In this document: in pieces, positions 29,999 through 39,698 of the stretch
How the letters are laid out: each line of letters starts with the position of its first letter
Position numbering within the stretch: position 1 is the first letter of the stretch
DNA from: Paenibacillus amylolyticus
Lineage (GTDB): Bacteria > Bacillota > Bacilli > Paenibacillales > Paenibacillaceae
Reading direction: 5' to 3'
Length of the DNA stretch: 64,000 nucleotides
Assembly (NCBI RefSeq): GCF_001570725.1
Contig: NZ_BCNV01000001.1
Coordinates: 3,162,001-3,226,000 of the forward strand
Program-made: the position numbers and the translations under genes
The notes under the pieces: model-generated
The model's input: the letters and a program-made list of their open reading frames with translations, nothing else
What the model was told of the DNA's origin: nothing
The model's database searches: none

Positions 29999-30727
29999 CT
30001 AGACCAGCACGCCGCCAAACGGTCTAACAGGTTCACTCTTGCCGAATTCCGGCTTAAAGCTGCGGGCAGGATATGCCCATTTCACAGCGTTGCTGATTAC
30101 TCTTAATATTTCCGGTTTGTAATAGGTCGGATACGTCTCATGACCCGGTCGGAAATAGAAGATTTTACCTTCACCACGCCGGAACGTGCATCCGCTCCGG
30201 AATACTTCTCCACCCTGGAAGTTACTTACAAACACCAGTTCATCGGGTACTGGAATATCGAAGAATTCCCCGTACATCTCTTCTTTTTCCAATACAATTT
30301 TGCCTTCGATGCCATCCGCAATCGGATGGGATGGATTAACACACCATACAATTTCCTGCTCGTCAGCTACACGCCATTTCAGATCGCAGCTGGTTCCCAT
30401 GAGTGCTTTGAATGGTTTGGAGAAATGACCTGAATGGAGCACAATCATTCCCATGCCGTTCAGCACTCGCTGCGCGACCTTCTGTGAGATCTCATCGCTT
30501 ACGCGATCATGTGCCATATGTCCCCACCATATGAGCACATCCGTGGAATTCAGCACTTCATCACTTAATCCGTGTTCAGGCTGATCCAGTGTAGCCGTCC
30601 GAATAGCAAAGCCTTCGCCGCCAAGTCCGTCAGCCAGCGCTCGATGCAGACCATCCGGGTAGACTTCCCTTACTTCATCGTGAATTTTCTCATGGACAAA
30701 TTCATTCCAAATGGTGACGTTGATCAT
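29999..30727 (-). CDS. ThuA-like domain protein
   Basis: 242-aa ThuA/trehalose-utilisation family protein with a class I glutamine-amidotransferase-like fold. Visible motifs are [46 protein letters not shown] and [18 protein letters not shown]. It is the third gene of a leftward cluster with a sugar-phosphate isomerase and a Gfo/Idh/MocA oxidoreductase, a frequent combination in glycoside catabolism. ATG 30727 follows AGGGGG at 9 nt. Exact substrate unknown. Confidence 0.85.
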   Translation of the reverse strand: MINVTIWNEFVHEKIHDEVREVYPDGLHRALADGLGGEGFAIRTATLDQPEHGLSDEVLNSTDVLIWWGHMAHDRVSDEISQKVAQRVLNGMGMIVLHSGHFSKPFKALMGTSCDLKWRVADEQEIVWCVNPSHPIADGIEGKIVLEKEEMYGEFFDIPVPDELVFVSNFQGGEVFRSGCTFRRGEGKIFYFRPGHETYPTYYKPEILRVISNAVKWAYPARSFKPEFGKSEPVRPFGGVLV

Positions 30728-30751
30728 ATTCAATTTCCCCCTAATGTAGCT

Positions 30752-31720
30752 CTAAACCCACCACATATCGCCCAGCGGTTCTTCGATCAATACTTGCTGG
30801 AGATTTTGCACGGCTTTAGAGAATCCTTCTTCAACCGACATCAGACCGTCTTCGTGCTCAATACTTACTACATAATCATATCCGACCAGACGCAAGGCAC
30901 TCATAATATCTGCCCAAGTCTTGTTATCATGTCCATAACCAACCGAGCGGAACTGCCAAGCCCGATCCAGCATATTGGTATAATCCTGCATATCCGTTAC
31001 ACCGTGTTTGTTCACGTTGATCGGATCAATCGTTGTATCTTTGGCATGGAAGTGATGGATCGCTCCTTCACGTCCCAAGATGTGAATCGCCTGCACCGGA
31101 TCGATACCTTGCCACCACATGTGACTTGGGTCCAGATTGGCTCCGATCACTTCACCTGCTGCTTCACGCAGTCTCAGCAACGTTGCTGGTGTGTGAACCG
31201 AGAATCCACCGTGCAGCTCCAGTCCAACTTTTACGTTACGATCTGCTGCGAATTTACCCCACTCTGTCCAGTAAGGGATAACTTTGTTCTCCCATTGCCA
31301 CTTCAGGATCTCCTGGAAGTCATTCGGCCATGGTGCAACAGGCCAGTTCGGATATTTGGCATCCTCATGGTCTCCCGGGCAACCGGAGAATGTATTCACT
31401 ACAGGTACTTCCAGCTTCTCAGCCAGTTCTACCGTTTTAACAAAATCATCGTGAAATCCTTTAGCAATATCCTTTTGTGGATGCAACGGGTTACCGTGAC
31501 AGCTAAGTGCGCTGATCGTCAAACCGCGTGATTCCACTGCGTTTTTGAAGTTTTTCAGTGCTGTAGGATTGCTTAACAATTCATCCGGCTTACAGTGTGC
31601 ATTGCCTGGATGTCCGCCTGTTCCGATCTCTACTGCTTTTAATCCCTTGGATGCTACATAATCAAGAGCATCCTCCAATTTACGTCCTCCGAATAGTACC
31701 AAAAATACGCCGAGTTTCAA
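30752..31720 (-). CDS. Sugar phosphate isomerase/epimerase (xylose-isomerase-like TIM barrel)
   Basis: 322-aa AP-endonuclease-2/xylose-isomerase-like TIM barrel. Motifs: KAVEIGTGGHPGNAHC, ISALSCHGNPLHP, VGLELHGGFSVHTPAT, GANLDPSHMWWQGIDP (metal-binding Asp and His) and VSIEHEDGLMS. A TTG start (31720) follows GGGAGG. The family's metal-binding residues are present, so it should be active. Co-directional with ThuA 24 bp downstream and the dehydrogenase upstream; probably interconverts keto-sugars or inosose-like intermediates. Confidence 0.87.
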   Translation of the reverse strand: MKLGVFLVLFGGRKLEDALDYVASKGLKAVEIGTGGHPGNAHCKPDELLSNPTALKNFKNAVESRGLTISALSCHGNPLHPQKDIAKGFHDDFVKTVELAEKLEVPVVNTFSGCPGDHEDAKYPNWPVAPWPNDFQEILKWQWENKVIPYWTEWGKFAADRNVKVGLELHGGFSVHTPATLLRLREAAGEVIGANLDPSHMWWQGIDPVQAIHILGREGAIHHFHAKDTTIDPINVNKHGVTDMQDYTNMLDRAWQFRSVGYGHDNKTWADIMSALRLVGYDYVVSIEHEDGLMSVEEGFSKAVQNLQQVLIEEPLGDMWWV

Positions 31721-31922
31721 GTGCGATTCCTCCCTGGATTAGATATCGTATGATTGCTGAATTCATGAATATTGAACTGTAGAAAATTACCGTTCAGATC
31801 ACGTGCCTGTTTGATTAGTGTGGAAAATCGAGAGTGTTTCTATCCTGAAATTGAACGTAAGAATACTGGTTATTCTCCATCACTCGTAAGAGCATCAAGC
31901 TTAAAACACTTGGTACTCTGAG

Positions 31923-33035
31923 CTAGTGCGATTCCACGGTTTCAATCTCAGTTTGAACTGCGCGAGTTACTGCAAAAGAGTCATAGCTGCTCTCCAGATG
32001 TATATGCTTGCCTTCAAGTGAAGAACGCTGGAATGAATGCATGGCTTCCAATACATGATAAGCAAGCTTGCCACTGGCTTTGTGTTCGCGTCCGGCACGA
32101 ATGGATTCGACCATTTCCGTTACGCCGATGCCTCGTTCGTTTTGTCCACTTTCAAAGACGGGTTTGACCGTCTCCCAAGTGTCTTGGCCGTATCTGCGCA
32201 CCTTTACTTCCCCGTTAAAATAATTGGGGTCTGGTACACTAAGCGTACCTTCTGTTCCATAGATTTCAATACGTGGCAGATCCGAAGCTCCGCGAATATC
32301 GAAACTGGTGATCATGGTTGCAATGGCACCTTCTGCGAAATCAATCGTTCCTGCCAAGTGTGTAGGCGTCTCAACTTGCAGCGCTGTACCTTCCTTTGGT
32401 CCGGAGCCAATCTTGCGATCCGCAATCTGTATGCCTGCCGAGGCGCTGATTCTGCGTATCGGTCCAAGCAACGTAATCAGAGCGGTCAGGTAGTAGGGTC
32501 CCATATCAAACATAGGTCCACCACCTGCGACATAAAAGAACTCCGGGTTAGGATGCCAAGCTTCCGGTCCTCCACCCATGAAGAATGAAGTGGCTGCGAT
32601 CGGCTTACCGATCAGCCCATCCTCAATGGCTTTACGAGCCGTTTGAATGCCTGAACCAAGGAAGGTATCCGGTGCAGAACCCACATACAATCCCTTTTCC
32701 TCAGCCAGCTCAACAACCTTGCGACCATCCTCAAGCGAAATTGCCAATGGCTTCTCGGCATACACATGTTTACCTGCTTCGAGTGCAGCCAGATCGGTCA
32801 TGGCATGACTGCCAGGAACCGTAAGGTTCAAGACGAGTTCAATTTCGTTATTTTGCAGCAACTCATCTACATTGTAAACGTTTGCGATATTAAATTCATC
32901 TGCCCGTTCCTGAGCGCGTTCACGAATCAAATCCGCAACAGCCACGACTTCAATGACCGGGTTGTTTTTGAGATTTTCCAAGTAAATGGCACTGATATTA
33001 CCGCACCCGATGATGCCTGCTTTCATTTTCTCCAC
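31923..33035 (-). CDS. Gfo/Idh/MocA-family oxidoreductase
   Basis: About 370-aa NAD(P)-dependent sugar dehydrogenase: N-terminal Rossmann fold (KAGIIGCGNISAIYL), the EKPLAI catalytic-lysine motif near residue 95, and a C-terminal alpha/beta substrate domain (FDMGPYYLTALITLLGPI). The start is uncertain: GTG 33035 has AAGGAG about 12 nt upstream, while ATG 33044 and 33059 lack a usable site. First gene of the cluster with the isomerase and ThuA protein; the AraC gene at 33226 is divergent and probably controls it. Confidence 0.88.
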   Translation of the reverse strand: MEKMKAGIIGCGNISAIYLENLKNNPVIEVVAVADLIRERAQERADEFNIANVYNVDELLQNNEIELVLNLTVPGSHAMTDLAALEAGKHVYAEKPLAISLEDGRKVVELAEEKGLYVGSAPDTFLGSGIQTARKAIEDGLIGKPIAATSFFMGGGPEAWHPNPEFFYVAGGGPMFDMGPYYLTALITLLGPIRRISASAGIQIADRKIGSGPKEGTALQVETPTHLAGTIDFAEGAIATMITSFDIRGASDLPRIEIYGTEGTLSVPDPNYFNGEVKVRRYGQDTWETVKPVFESGQNERGIGVTEMVESIRAGREHKASGKLAYHVLEAMHSFQRSSLEGKHIHLESSYDSFAVTRAVQTEIETVESH

Positions 33036-33225
33036 TGTGACGTTCATCTCCTTACGCATGGTGAAAATCCGCGTTTGAATGGTTGATATACATATGTTTT
33101 GTTGGATGTTTCCTGTTCCTTAAATCTAATACTATGGTATTCCGTTTCAGCTTCAATTAAAATGAATAATATGATTGAAACATGAACTATCTGGTCATAA
33201 TTTTCAAATTGCAAGGAGTATGCCC

Positions 33226-34044
33226 ATGCCGACAGATCATTCCTGCCAAGTTCTTACAGCAGGCTTTTCATTTCATCGTAAACCCTACGCTATGGTGCAG
33301 CCTGAAGGGGTGAAGAATTACCTGTTAAGACTGCAAACAGACGGACGCTGCCGTGCACGTATTGACGGGGACATGTCCCTGGTGGACGCGGGCGATCTGC
33401 TTCTTTTTGATCCTGATGAGCCCTATGAGCTGAGAATAGACAATGAAATCAATCCGATGGGAGAACGACTGGTGGAGAGTGGGGACTATCACATCTTCTT
33501 CAATGGTTCCTGGGTGGATGAGTGGTGGAAGCGTCACAAACGGCCGACCCGAATCAAAGTGGAGCTGACGGAAAGCCTGTTAGTACTGTTTCGCCAGCTC
33601 GTGCTGGAGCAACGCCGTATCTCCAATCCTTATCCGGAAATATCAAGTTATTATATGCGGATTTTATGTCTCGAAGTGGATCGTCTGCTCTCAGAGCATC
33701 CGACGATAACCAATACCAATTATGTGGCTTATGAAATTAAGAACTATATTGAAGAAAACGCTTCCTCTTTGTTCAAGCTGGATGATGTGGCAACACATAT
33801 TGGTATCAGTGTCTCACGGGGTGTTCATCTCTTCAAAGAAGCGTTTGGCAAAAGCATCATGCAATATACGCTTGACGTACGGCTGAATATGGCGAGGGAA
33901 CGGATTATTTTCAGTCCAATGACCCTGGAGCAAGTGTCTGAGTCTTCCGGCTTCAATAACTATACCTATTTCCATCGGGTATTCCGTTCCCGGTTCGGCA
34001 TGTCCCCGAAGGAATTCCGCGTCATTCACCGGGAACAGATGTAA
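33226..34044 (+). CDS. AraC-family transcriptional regulator
   Basis: 272-aa regulator with an N-terminal cupin-like sensor (LLRLQTDGRCRARIDGDM, LLFDPDEPYELRI) and a C-terminal AraC double helix-turn-helix (LFKLDDVATHIGISVSRGV, VSESSGFNNYTYFHRVFRSR). ATG 33226 is preceded by AAGGAG at 7 nt, so the in-frame TTG at 33175 is unlikely. Divergent from the sugar dehydrogenase cluster, so likely its local sugar-responsive activator. Confidence 0.9.
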   Translation: MPTDHSCQVLTAGFSFHRKPYAMVQPEGVKNYLLRLQTDGRCRARIDGDMSLVDAGDLLLFDPDEPYELRIDNEINPMGERLVESGDYHIFFNGSWVDEWWKRHKRPTRIKVELTESLLVLFRQLVLEQRRISNPYPEISSYYMRILCLEVDRLLSEHPTITNTNYVAYEIKNYIEENASSLFKLDDVATHIGISVSRGVHLFKEAFGKSIMQYTLDVRLNMARERIIFSPMTLEQVSESSGFNNYTYFHRVFRSRFGMSPKEFRVIHREQM

Positions 34045-34069
34045 TCATACCAGTATACGTAAGTTGAAC

Positions 34070-34384
34070 TTATTTGCGCGCGGCTATGGCCTCGGATACA
34101 ACCATCGCCAGATCTTCATTGCCAAACATCGACAACACGCCAAGTACTGTATCATCCGGGATCTCACCGGCTTCCTCCTTGGATACAATCAGCTTCTGCA
34201 CCTGCTGCAAACGCTCGTTGCTCTGCTGATTCGGGTAGGCTTGCCGGTACATCTCTTCCGGGTCCAGTCCATGATTGACACACCACTGGGCAAATACGAG
34301 GATCATCATCTCTTCTTCCTGTTTATAGGTTTCAATGACAGCTTCCTCAATCTGTTTATTACGTTCCTTTTCATATTCATCCAT
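34070..34384 (-). CDS. Hypothetical acidic protein, 104 aa
   Basis: Small soluble protein rich in Glu/Gln with predicted helices (KERNKQIEEAVIETYKQEEE). No family recognised. ATG 34384 has GGAGG about 10 nt upstream, which supports real translation. It follows the Gfo/Idh/MocA gene by about 30 bp in the same direction, so co-transcription is likely. Confidence 0.65.
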   Translation of the reverse strand: MDEYEKERNKQIEEAVIETYKQEEEMMILVFAQWCVNHGLDPEEMYRQAYPNQQSNERLQQVQKLIVSKEEAGEIPDDTVLGVLSMFGNEDLAMVVSEAIAARK

Positions 34385-34416
34385 GACGTGTATTCCTCCG
34401 TATGTGTATTCTACAA

Positions 34417-35355
34417 TTATTTGCGAATCAATTGTTCAGCCAGCTCATGGCTGTCCATGACATGACTTGCACTAATCAGGCAATCATCAGGCGAGTCCAG
34501 ACAAGCCAGAAAATGATCGACGGCCCCGCTAAAACCTCTGCGTGCTAACACAGTGTCCCAGCTCCCGAACGTTTCTTTGGTTTCCAGACTTCCCTGTTCC
34601 ATGTAGCTGATCATGTCCATGTTCACGACTTCAACAGATCGTCCACCACCATGCAATTCGATCTTCTCCAGATCTGCCCCAGCTTCACGCACCATATCGA
34701 ATCGGCCATAAGCTGTTCTGCCCAGCTTGGCTGTTCCGGTCGCATGCAGCAGTCTGTCCAGATCATTCTTCCGAATCCATTGATGAAGCAGCTCCACGTT
34801 ATGATCCGAGTACCACATCATTAGATCCAGCATATGGATGAGATCATCATAGATGGTTTCTGCCGCAGGACGATCCTGAATGCCTGTACGATGTTTGGTC
34901 ACTGTCAGGGATTCTAAACCTTTTCCACCCTGCATCCATTCTTTCGCTTTTTGGTACATTGGTGCGAATCTGCGGTTGAAGCCCACTGCCAGTAACAGAC
35001 CTTGTGCCTCGGCAAAAGCCGTCATTTCTTCCGACTCCCGAAGCGTATAGGATAACGGCTTGTCTACGTATACGGCCAATCCCTGTTCCAAACATTGCAT
35101 GACAATGTCAAAGTGCGCTTCCGTTGCTGTATGTACAAACACCGCATCCAGATCCCAGGACAACAGTTCTTTCAGATCCGTTGTTCCCCGTTCTAATCTA
35201 TATGCCTCCTGAACGGCTTTGACCGGCTCCAGAGATCGGTTCATAATCCCCACAATCTCCACGTTCGGATGAGCGGTCAGCAGCGGCAAATACACTTTAT
35301 GTGCAATACCCCCGAGTCCGATAATTGCAATTCGTTTACGTTTGGTTGTTTCCAT
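34417..35355 (-). CDS. Gfo/Idh/MocA-family oxidoreductase (second, divergent paralogue)
   Basis: 312-aa dehydrogenase with Rossmann motif IAIIGLGGIAHKVYLP, the YVDKPLSYTL catalytic-lysine segment and a C-terminal domain (AVGFNRRFAPMYQKA, ETIYDDLIHMLDLMMW). ATG 35355 follows GGTGG at 10 nt. It is not similar enough to the 31.9-33.0 kb gene to look like a recent duplicate. Operon-like with the small 104-aa gene. Substrate unknown. Confidence 0.87.
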   Translation of the reverse strand: METTKRKRIAIIGLGGIAHKVYLPLLTAHPNVEIVGIMNRSLEPVKAVQEAYRLERGTTDLKELLSWDLDAVFVHTATEAHFDIVMQCLEQGLAVYVDKPLSYTLRESEEMTAFAEAQGLLLAVGFNRRFAPMYQKAKEWMQGGKGLESLTVTKHRTGIQDRPAAETIYDDLIHMLDLMMWYSDHNVELLHQWIRKNDLDRLLHATGTAKLGRTAYGRFDMVREAGADLEKIELHGGGRSVEVVNMDMISYMEQGSLETKETFGSWDTVLARRGFSGAVDHFLACLDSPDDCLISASHVMDSHELAEQLIRK

Positions 35356-35555
35356 TATGATCATTCCACCTTCGGTTCGGTTCTATATTTCCACGTCCTA
35401 TAGTGTAACCCTTCGGACAGCAACTTGCCAGTGATTGCGGCAGACTTCGGTACGAATTGTTCAGACAATGGGCGAACGTGGTAAACTTATGAGGAACAGT
35501 AGTACAGATCGGGACACGACTAGACCTGCCTGATCTGAAAGGAGCGTTTGGGATT

Positions 35556-36167
35556 TTGCGAAAATGGTTATGGCTTCTGTTATATGTTTTACTTGCAGGA
35601 GTCACGTTTATTTACAGATATGAACTGCTGGCCTGGACCGATCTCCATCAGTCCATCCCGCTTTTACTCGCCATGGCAACATTGTTTGCTCTTGTGCCTG
35701 TAATTCCTTATAAGTTTGTAATTATTGCCTTTGGTTACAGTTACGGTACCACAACGGCAGCCTGGATCTGCTGGCTTGGCACGACACTTGCTGCCACGCT
35801 CGTCTATGGCGGAGCAAGAACCATCTTCAGACATCAGGCGAGATCGTACCTCGAACGCATTAAGGGTCTGAACCGTTTTACCACATGGATGGAAGCCCAT
35901 CCGTTCATGGGTGTCATGTCGATGCGACTGTTGCCGTTCGTGCCTCAGATGGCCGTTAATATCTACGCAGGTATAACGTATACGCCATTCTGGGTCTTCA
36001 TGGTTGCCACGGCCATTGGGAAAATGCCAGCGATTTTTGTTTTTGCCTATGCAGGTGCACAGGCTGAAACCTCAATCTGGCTGAGCCTGGCGATCCTTGC
36101 CGGATATCTGGTGCTCATGGCCATTGTATTGCTCTTATTTCGCTTTCGGTCACGCAACAAAGTCTGA
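35556..36167 (+). CDS. TVP38/TMEM64 (DedA-like) family membrane protein
   Basis: 203-aa polytopic membrane protein of the SNARE-associated/DedA superfamily. The diagnostic segments are PVIPYKFVIIAFGYSYG and the later MRLLPFVPQMAVNIYAGI. TTG start at 35556 after AAAGGAG (11 nt). Members influence membrane lipid scrambling or envelope homeostasis; no more specific role can be read here. Confidence 0.85.
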   Translation: MRKWLWLLLYVLLAGVTFIYRYELLAWTDLHQSIPLLLAMATLFALVPVIPYKFVIIAFGYSYGTTTAAWICWLGTTLAATLVYGGARTIFRHQARSYLERIKGLNRFTTWMEAHPFMGVMSMRLLPFVPQMAVNIYAGITYTPFWVFMVATAIGKMPAIFVFAYAGAQAETSIWLSLAILAGYLVLMAIVLLLFRFRSRNKV

Positions 36168-36214
36168 AAACGGAATTCTCAAGCCGTACAGATTCAGCTT
36201 GTTTTCATTCCGGC

Positions 36215-36243
36215 TTGGTTGGCTTGCCAATTCAGGATATAAT
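36215..36243 (+). promoter_or_regulatory. Promoter of msrAB
   Basis: TTGGTT (36215-36220), 17 nt spacer, TATAAT (36238-36243). Confidence 0.6.
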
Positions 36244-36347
36244 AGAAGAGCAAGCTCAATGCTTGTTTAACAAGTTTAATAAAACGGTAGATTGCTGGAG
36301 CTCGAACACGAGCGCTAAATCTTCATCAGAAATGGAGTGACTATAGC

Positions 36348-37310
36348 ATGGAACAACATTCAAGTGAGCTAGCAACTTTTGCAGGCGGATGCTTCTGGTG
36401 TATGGTATCCCCCTTTGAGGAACTGCCCGGTATTCATAAAATCGTATCGGGTTATACAGGAGGACATACCGAGAATCCAACATATGAAGAGGTCTGCTCG
36501 GAGACAACAGGACATGTAGAGGCTGTGCAAATCACGTTCGACCCTGCCATCTTCCCTTATAAGAAATTGGTTGAACTGTTCTGGCAGCAGATTGACCCTA
36601 CGGATACAGGCGGGCAATTCCATGACCGCGGATCTTCCTACCAGACGGCCATCTTCTATCACAGTGAAGAACAGCGCGAAATTGCGGAAGCATCCAAAGC
36701 CGAGCTGGGACAAAGCGGACGTTTTGACAAACCAATCTTCACACCGATCTTGCCAGCAAAACCGTTCTATGAAGCGGAAGAACATCACCAAAATTATCAC
36801 CGGAAGAATCCTGCCCACTACAAACGCTACAGCAAAGGTTCTGGACGCGTAGATTTCATCGAACGCAACTGGTCAGGCAACGTGGACAAGGATGGACTGA
36901 AAGAGCGCCTGACGCCACTTCAATATGAAGTTACGCAGAACAGCGCGACAGAGCCTGCATTCCACAACGAATTCTGGGATCACCACGGTGACGGCATCTA
37001 TGTGGACATCGTATCCGGTGAGCCATTGTTCAGTTCTACCGACAAATACGACTCCGGCTGTGGCTGGCCGAGCTTCACACGTCCATTGCGTGACCACAAC
37101 GTGAAGGAAAAAACCGATCTAAGCCACTTCATGATTCGTACCGAAGTGAGAAGTCGTGAGGGTGATTCCCATCTGGGTCACCTGTTCAACGATGGTCCTG
37201 CCGAAGCAGGTGGAATGCGTTATTGCATTAACTCTGCGGCACTTCGTTTTGTACCCAAAGAAGACTTGCAAAAAGAAGGATATGGTGAGTACGCCGTCCT
37301 TTTCCAATAA
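36348..37310 (+). CDS. msrAB: Fused peptide-methionine sulfoxide reductase MsrA-MsrB
   Basis: 320-aa fusion repairing both epimers of oxidised methionine. The MsrA domain (1-165) has the catalytic Cys15 in FAGGCFWC and the GYTGG loop. The MsrB domain (about 180-320) has [11 protein letters not shown] and the catalytic Cys293 in [12 protein letters not shown]. No signal peptide, so cytosolic. GGAG precedes ATG 36348. Fusion in this order is common in Firmicutes. Confidence 0.96.
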   Translation: MEQHSSELATFAGGCFWCMVSPFEELPGIHKIVSGYTGGHTENPTYEEVCSETTGHVEAVQITFDPAIFPYKKLVELFWQQIDPTDTGGQFHDRGSSYQTAIFYHSEEQREIAEASKAELGQSGRFDKPIFTPILPAKPFYEAEEHHQNYHRKNPAHYKRYSKGSGRVDFIERNWSGNVDKDGLKERLTPLQYEVTQNSATEPAFHNEFWDHHGDGIYVDIVSGEPLFSSTDKYDSGCGWPSFTRPLRDHNVKEKTDLSHFMIRTEVRSREGDSHLGHLFNDGPAEAGGMRYCINSAALRFVPKEDLQKEGYGEYAVLFQ

Positions 37311-37330
37311 GTTTTAATACAAATACAAAA

Positions 37331-37360
37331 AGAGCAGTGGGATGATCCCACTGCTTTTTT
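37331..37360. terminator. Bidirectional terminator between msrAB and amj
   Basis: AGCAGTGGGATGATCCCACT stem continuing into GCTTTTTT; A-rich on the opposite side, serving the convergent amj gene too. Confidence 0.85.
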
Positions 37361-37374
37361 GTCGTACATTGCTA

Positions 37375-38175
37375 TCACATCATACTTACAATCCAACCGA
37401 TCCAATACGCAAATGGGATTAATAACAACTGTGCCAACAGTGTACCGAACAGACGGGATACGAGCATGCAGCCGTAGATCTGATTCATGCGATCCAAACG
37501 GATCTCCCCACGTAATGATCGGTCACTGAGCAGGGAAATCCGCGGATCAATCAGGATGGTCAGCAATATAGTTGCTATTCCGTTAATCAGCCCTGTTGAT
37601 TGGGATGCGGCTACAGCCTGACCTGGATAAAGGTACGCTGCGTACAAGCTGGACAGGACACCCGTGGTGTAGATTGCGGTTACCGCTACATTCAGCATCA
37701 TCAACCGTCTTGGCATCCCATGCTGTACCAATCGTTTGGCCATCTTCCAGGATGGCGGGGTGATGTAATACATGGCATTTCTAATCTTGCTTCGCTTCAG
37801 CATACCGCGGACCATTGCAGGGATGGAACCGGCTGCTTCAAAATGTACAACCATTCTCGAGGAGAGCTTCACCATGGTTGGGAAACATAATATGGCTAAT
37901 GCCGTTCCTATCGTTGCCGCACCCATTAACCAATGTAGCTGTGCTGCAAAGTGTGGATTGGCTCCCCGTGTTGCGGTATCCACCAGATTACCTACCATCG
38001 GACCCTGGGCCATATTTGAGGTTCGCGAAACCAACAGCAAAATACCTGCCAATGAAATGGCCAGCGCAATTCTGCGGGTGCGTAATCCACCAAGGCGGAG
38101 CGCGTATGACAAGCTGTCTGCGGCATGAATCAGCATGGTGAATAGCATAGGGATTGCCAGGCTAAGACTAAACAT
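37375..38175 (-). CDS. amj: Lipid II flippase Amj family protein
   Basis: About 266-aa membrane protein of the Amj (YdaH/DUF2837) family, the alternative to MurJ for flipping lipid II in Bacillus. Visible are the N-terminal LFTMLIHAADSLSYALRLGG, SRTSNMAQGPMVGNLVDTA and LINGIATILLTILIDPRISLLSD, with about six hydrophobic segments. ATG 38175 is preceded by AAAGGAG. The assignment is from memory of the family's conserved N-terminal and DPR motifs; flippase function is established for the Bacillus homologue, not shown here. Confidence 0.82.
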   Translation of the reverse strand: MFSLSLAIPMLFTMLIHAADSLSYALRLGGLRTRRIALAISLAGILLLVSRTSNMAQGPMVGNLVDTATRGANPHFAAQLHWLMGAATIGTALAILCFPTMVKLSSRMVVHFEAAGSIPAMVRGMLKRSKIRNAMYYITPPSWKMAKRLVQHGMPRRLMMLNVAVTAIYTTGVLSSLYAAYLYPGQAVAASQSTGLINGIATILLTILIDPRISLLSDRSLRGEIRLDRMNQIYGCMLVSRLFGTLLAQLLLIPFAYWIGWIVSMM

Positions 38176-38314
38176 ATTTATTAACTCCTTTATTTTCCTT
38201 TTATTGTACTTATTTCTTACATGAACAACATTATACTCCTCTCGCTTGCAAAAGTATAGAAACGAGATCCTTCTGGATCATCGGTAAATGCACTTACGAC
38301 CTCGGATGTTCATC

Positions 38315-38339
38315 GTTTATCCCTCCCCTCACAGGGTAA
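38315..38339 (+). promoter_or_regulatory. SigB-like promoter candidate
   Basis: GTTTAT, 13 nt, GGGTAA, close to the Bacillus general-stress consensus GTTTAA-N12-14-GGGTAT, 38 bp before the DUF2188 gene. Whether this host has SigB is not known from the window. Confidence 0.4.
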
Positions 38340-38376
38340 TATACAACTAATCCATTATTGTACAGGAGGGGTTCAT

Positions 38377-38847
38377 ATGCCTTGGAACAAACAGGATTAT
38401 CCGGTATCCATGAAGAACTTGGAACCACGTGTCAGACATAAAGCAATTGAAATTGCCAATGCTCTGCTCGATGACGGGTATGAGGAAGGACGCTCGATTG
38501 CCATAGCGACAGCTAAGGCGGAAGAATGGGATGAAAACCATCCCGTGCCGGAACGTTCAAAATCGGACTCCACATCTTCTTCTGAAAATGCTAACCGTAA
38601 CAAGTCATCTTCCACGGAGCGTCGTCATTCTGAGCCCGTATCTTCGTCCAAAAGTCATGACAACATCCATGTCGTGCCTACCGACGCTAGCTGGGCGATC
38701 AAGGAAGAAGGAAAGTCTAGCTATCTGTCCACATTTGATACTAAAGCTGAAGCTGTGGATGAAGCCAAAAAACTCAGTAGCAAACAGAATATTCGCGCGA
38801 TTATCCATAATCAGGATGGTCAGATTGCTTCTTCGATCAAGTCTTGA
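38377..38847 (+). CDS. DUF2188 domain protein
   Basis: 156-aa protein. The N-terminal part (about 1-50, MPWNKQDYPVSMKNLEPRVR) resembles small proteins found alone in many genomes. A Ser-rich linker (about 55-90) follows. The C-terminal DUF2188 module (HVVPTDASWAIKEEGKSSYL ... IHNQDGQI) is the short repeat seen in stress-induced small proteins. ATG 38377 has AGGAGGGG upstream. Monocistronic with its own terminator. Function unknown. Confidence 0.75.
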   Translation: MPWNKQDYPVSMKNLEPRVRHKAIEIANALLDDGYEEGRSIAIATAKAEEWDENHPVPERSKSDSTSSSENANRNKSSSTERRHSEPVSSSKSHDNIHVVPTDASWAIKEEGKSSYLSTFDTKAEAVDEAKKLSSKQNIRAIIHNQDGQIASSIKS

Positions 38848-38865
38848 AACATGAGCGAAAACAAC

Positions 38866-38906
38866 AAAATCCCTTTTGCTGCTGAAGAGCAGTCAAAAGG
38901 GATTTT
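38866..38906 (+). terminator. Terminator after the DUF2188 gene
   Basis: AAAATCCCTTTTG / CAAAAGGGATTTT hairpin with 13-bp arms. Confidence 0.8.
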
Positions 38907-38963
38907 ATATGAACGTTAACCATCTAAACCCGATACAGGTTATGGTTGTTCTGAAACGTATGG

Positions 38964-39698
38964 TTAATGGGATACCCCTCTAGCCACCGTAGTTCGCTGT
39001 GAAACAGCAGCAGCGTTAACTGCCTTGGCTGCAGCCGATGGCATCGGCAATTTCACAGCTGAAGTCGTAACCACGGTTCCGCGAGCCGGAACACTAACGA
39101 CGTACGTAATGACTTTGCTGGCGATCCATACGGCCAGAATCGTATATAAAGTTTCTTTTACCGGAAGAAAGAAAAGCGACAATCCCAATACAAAAGCATC
39201 ACTGACAAAGAAAACTGTTCCCAGCTTCCATCCCTTCCAGCGGCTAACCAGCACGGCGAGAATATCGTCTCCGCCTGTCGCTCCTCCGAATCGAAGCACG
39301 ATCCCTGCGCCTACCCCTGTCAATACACCGGATAGAACTGCCGGAATCCACAGATTTCCGTTAAACGACATCACCAGTGTGGAGTATCGTTCAAAGCCGT
39401 CATAGAATAGGGAAAATGCACCGACGCCAAGCAATGCCTGAATCATGAATTTCCAGCCTTTAAGGAACCAAGCCAGGATCATGACCGGAATGTCCAGTAG
39501 CAACATACCGATAGCAGGTGATAAGCCTGTTGCGTATTTTCCGAGCAGGGCCAGACCGACAAATCCGCCCTCCGATAAATGATTCTGAAAGTTAATGTGA
39601 TAATAGGCAAAAGCTAAAATAAATGTACCGAGTAGCATAATGGCGAATTTGATCGCCTCTGTTTTAACGTGTTGTAAGGTTAACGATGTTCTCTTCAT
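38964..39698 (-). CDS. YitT-family membrane protein
   Basis: 244-aa membrane protein with about five hydrophobic segments and family motifs GGFVGLALL, GAGIVLRFGGATGGDDILA and FVLGLSLFFLPV. The last ~40 residues are an Ala/Val-rich hydrophilic tail that replaces the DUF2179 domain seen in longer relatives. ATG 39698 follows GAGGGAACCTGA. Transport or other role unknown. Confidence 0.82.
   Translation of the reverse strand: MKRTSLTLQHVKTEAIKFAIMLLGTFILAFAYYHINFQNHLSEGGFVGLALLGKYATGLSPAIGMLLLDIPVMILAWFLKGWKFMIQALLGVGAFSLFYDGFERYSTLVMSFNGNLWIPAVLSGVLTGVGAGIVLRFGGATGGDDILAVLVSRWKGWKLGTVFFVSDAFVLGLSLFFLPVKETLYTILAVWIASKVITYVVSVPARGTVVTTSAVKLPMPSAAAKAVNAAAVSQRTTVARGVSH

Noticed and set aside
30572..31531. 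319-codon plus-strand frame opposite the ThuA and isomerase genes
   Set aside because: Runs across the end of one real gene and most of another on the opposite strand, with no start signal; a shadow of codon bias.
34055..34080. GTAAGTTGAACTTATTTG after the AraC gene, considered as another hairpin-repeat end
   Set aside because: Only a short end-like match with none of the conserved core; could be chance.
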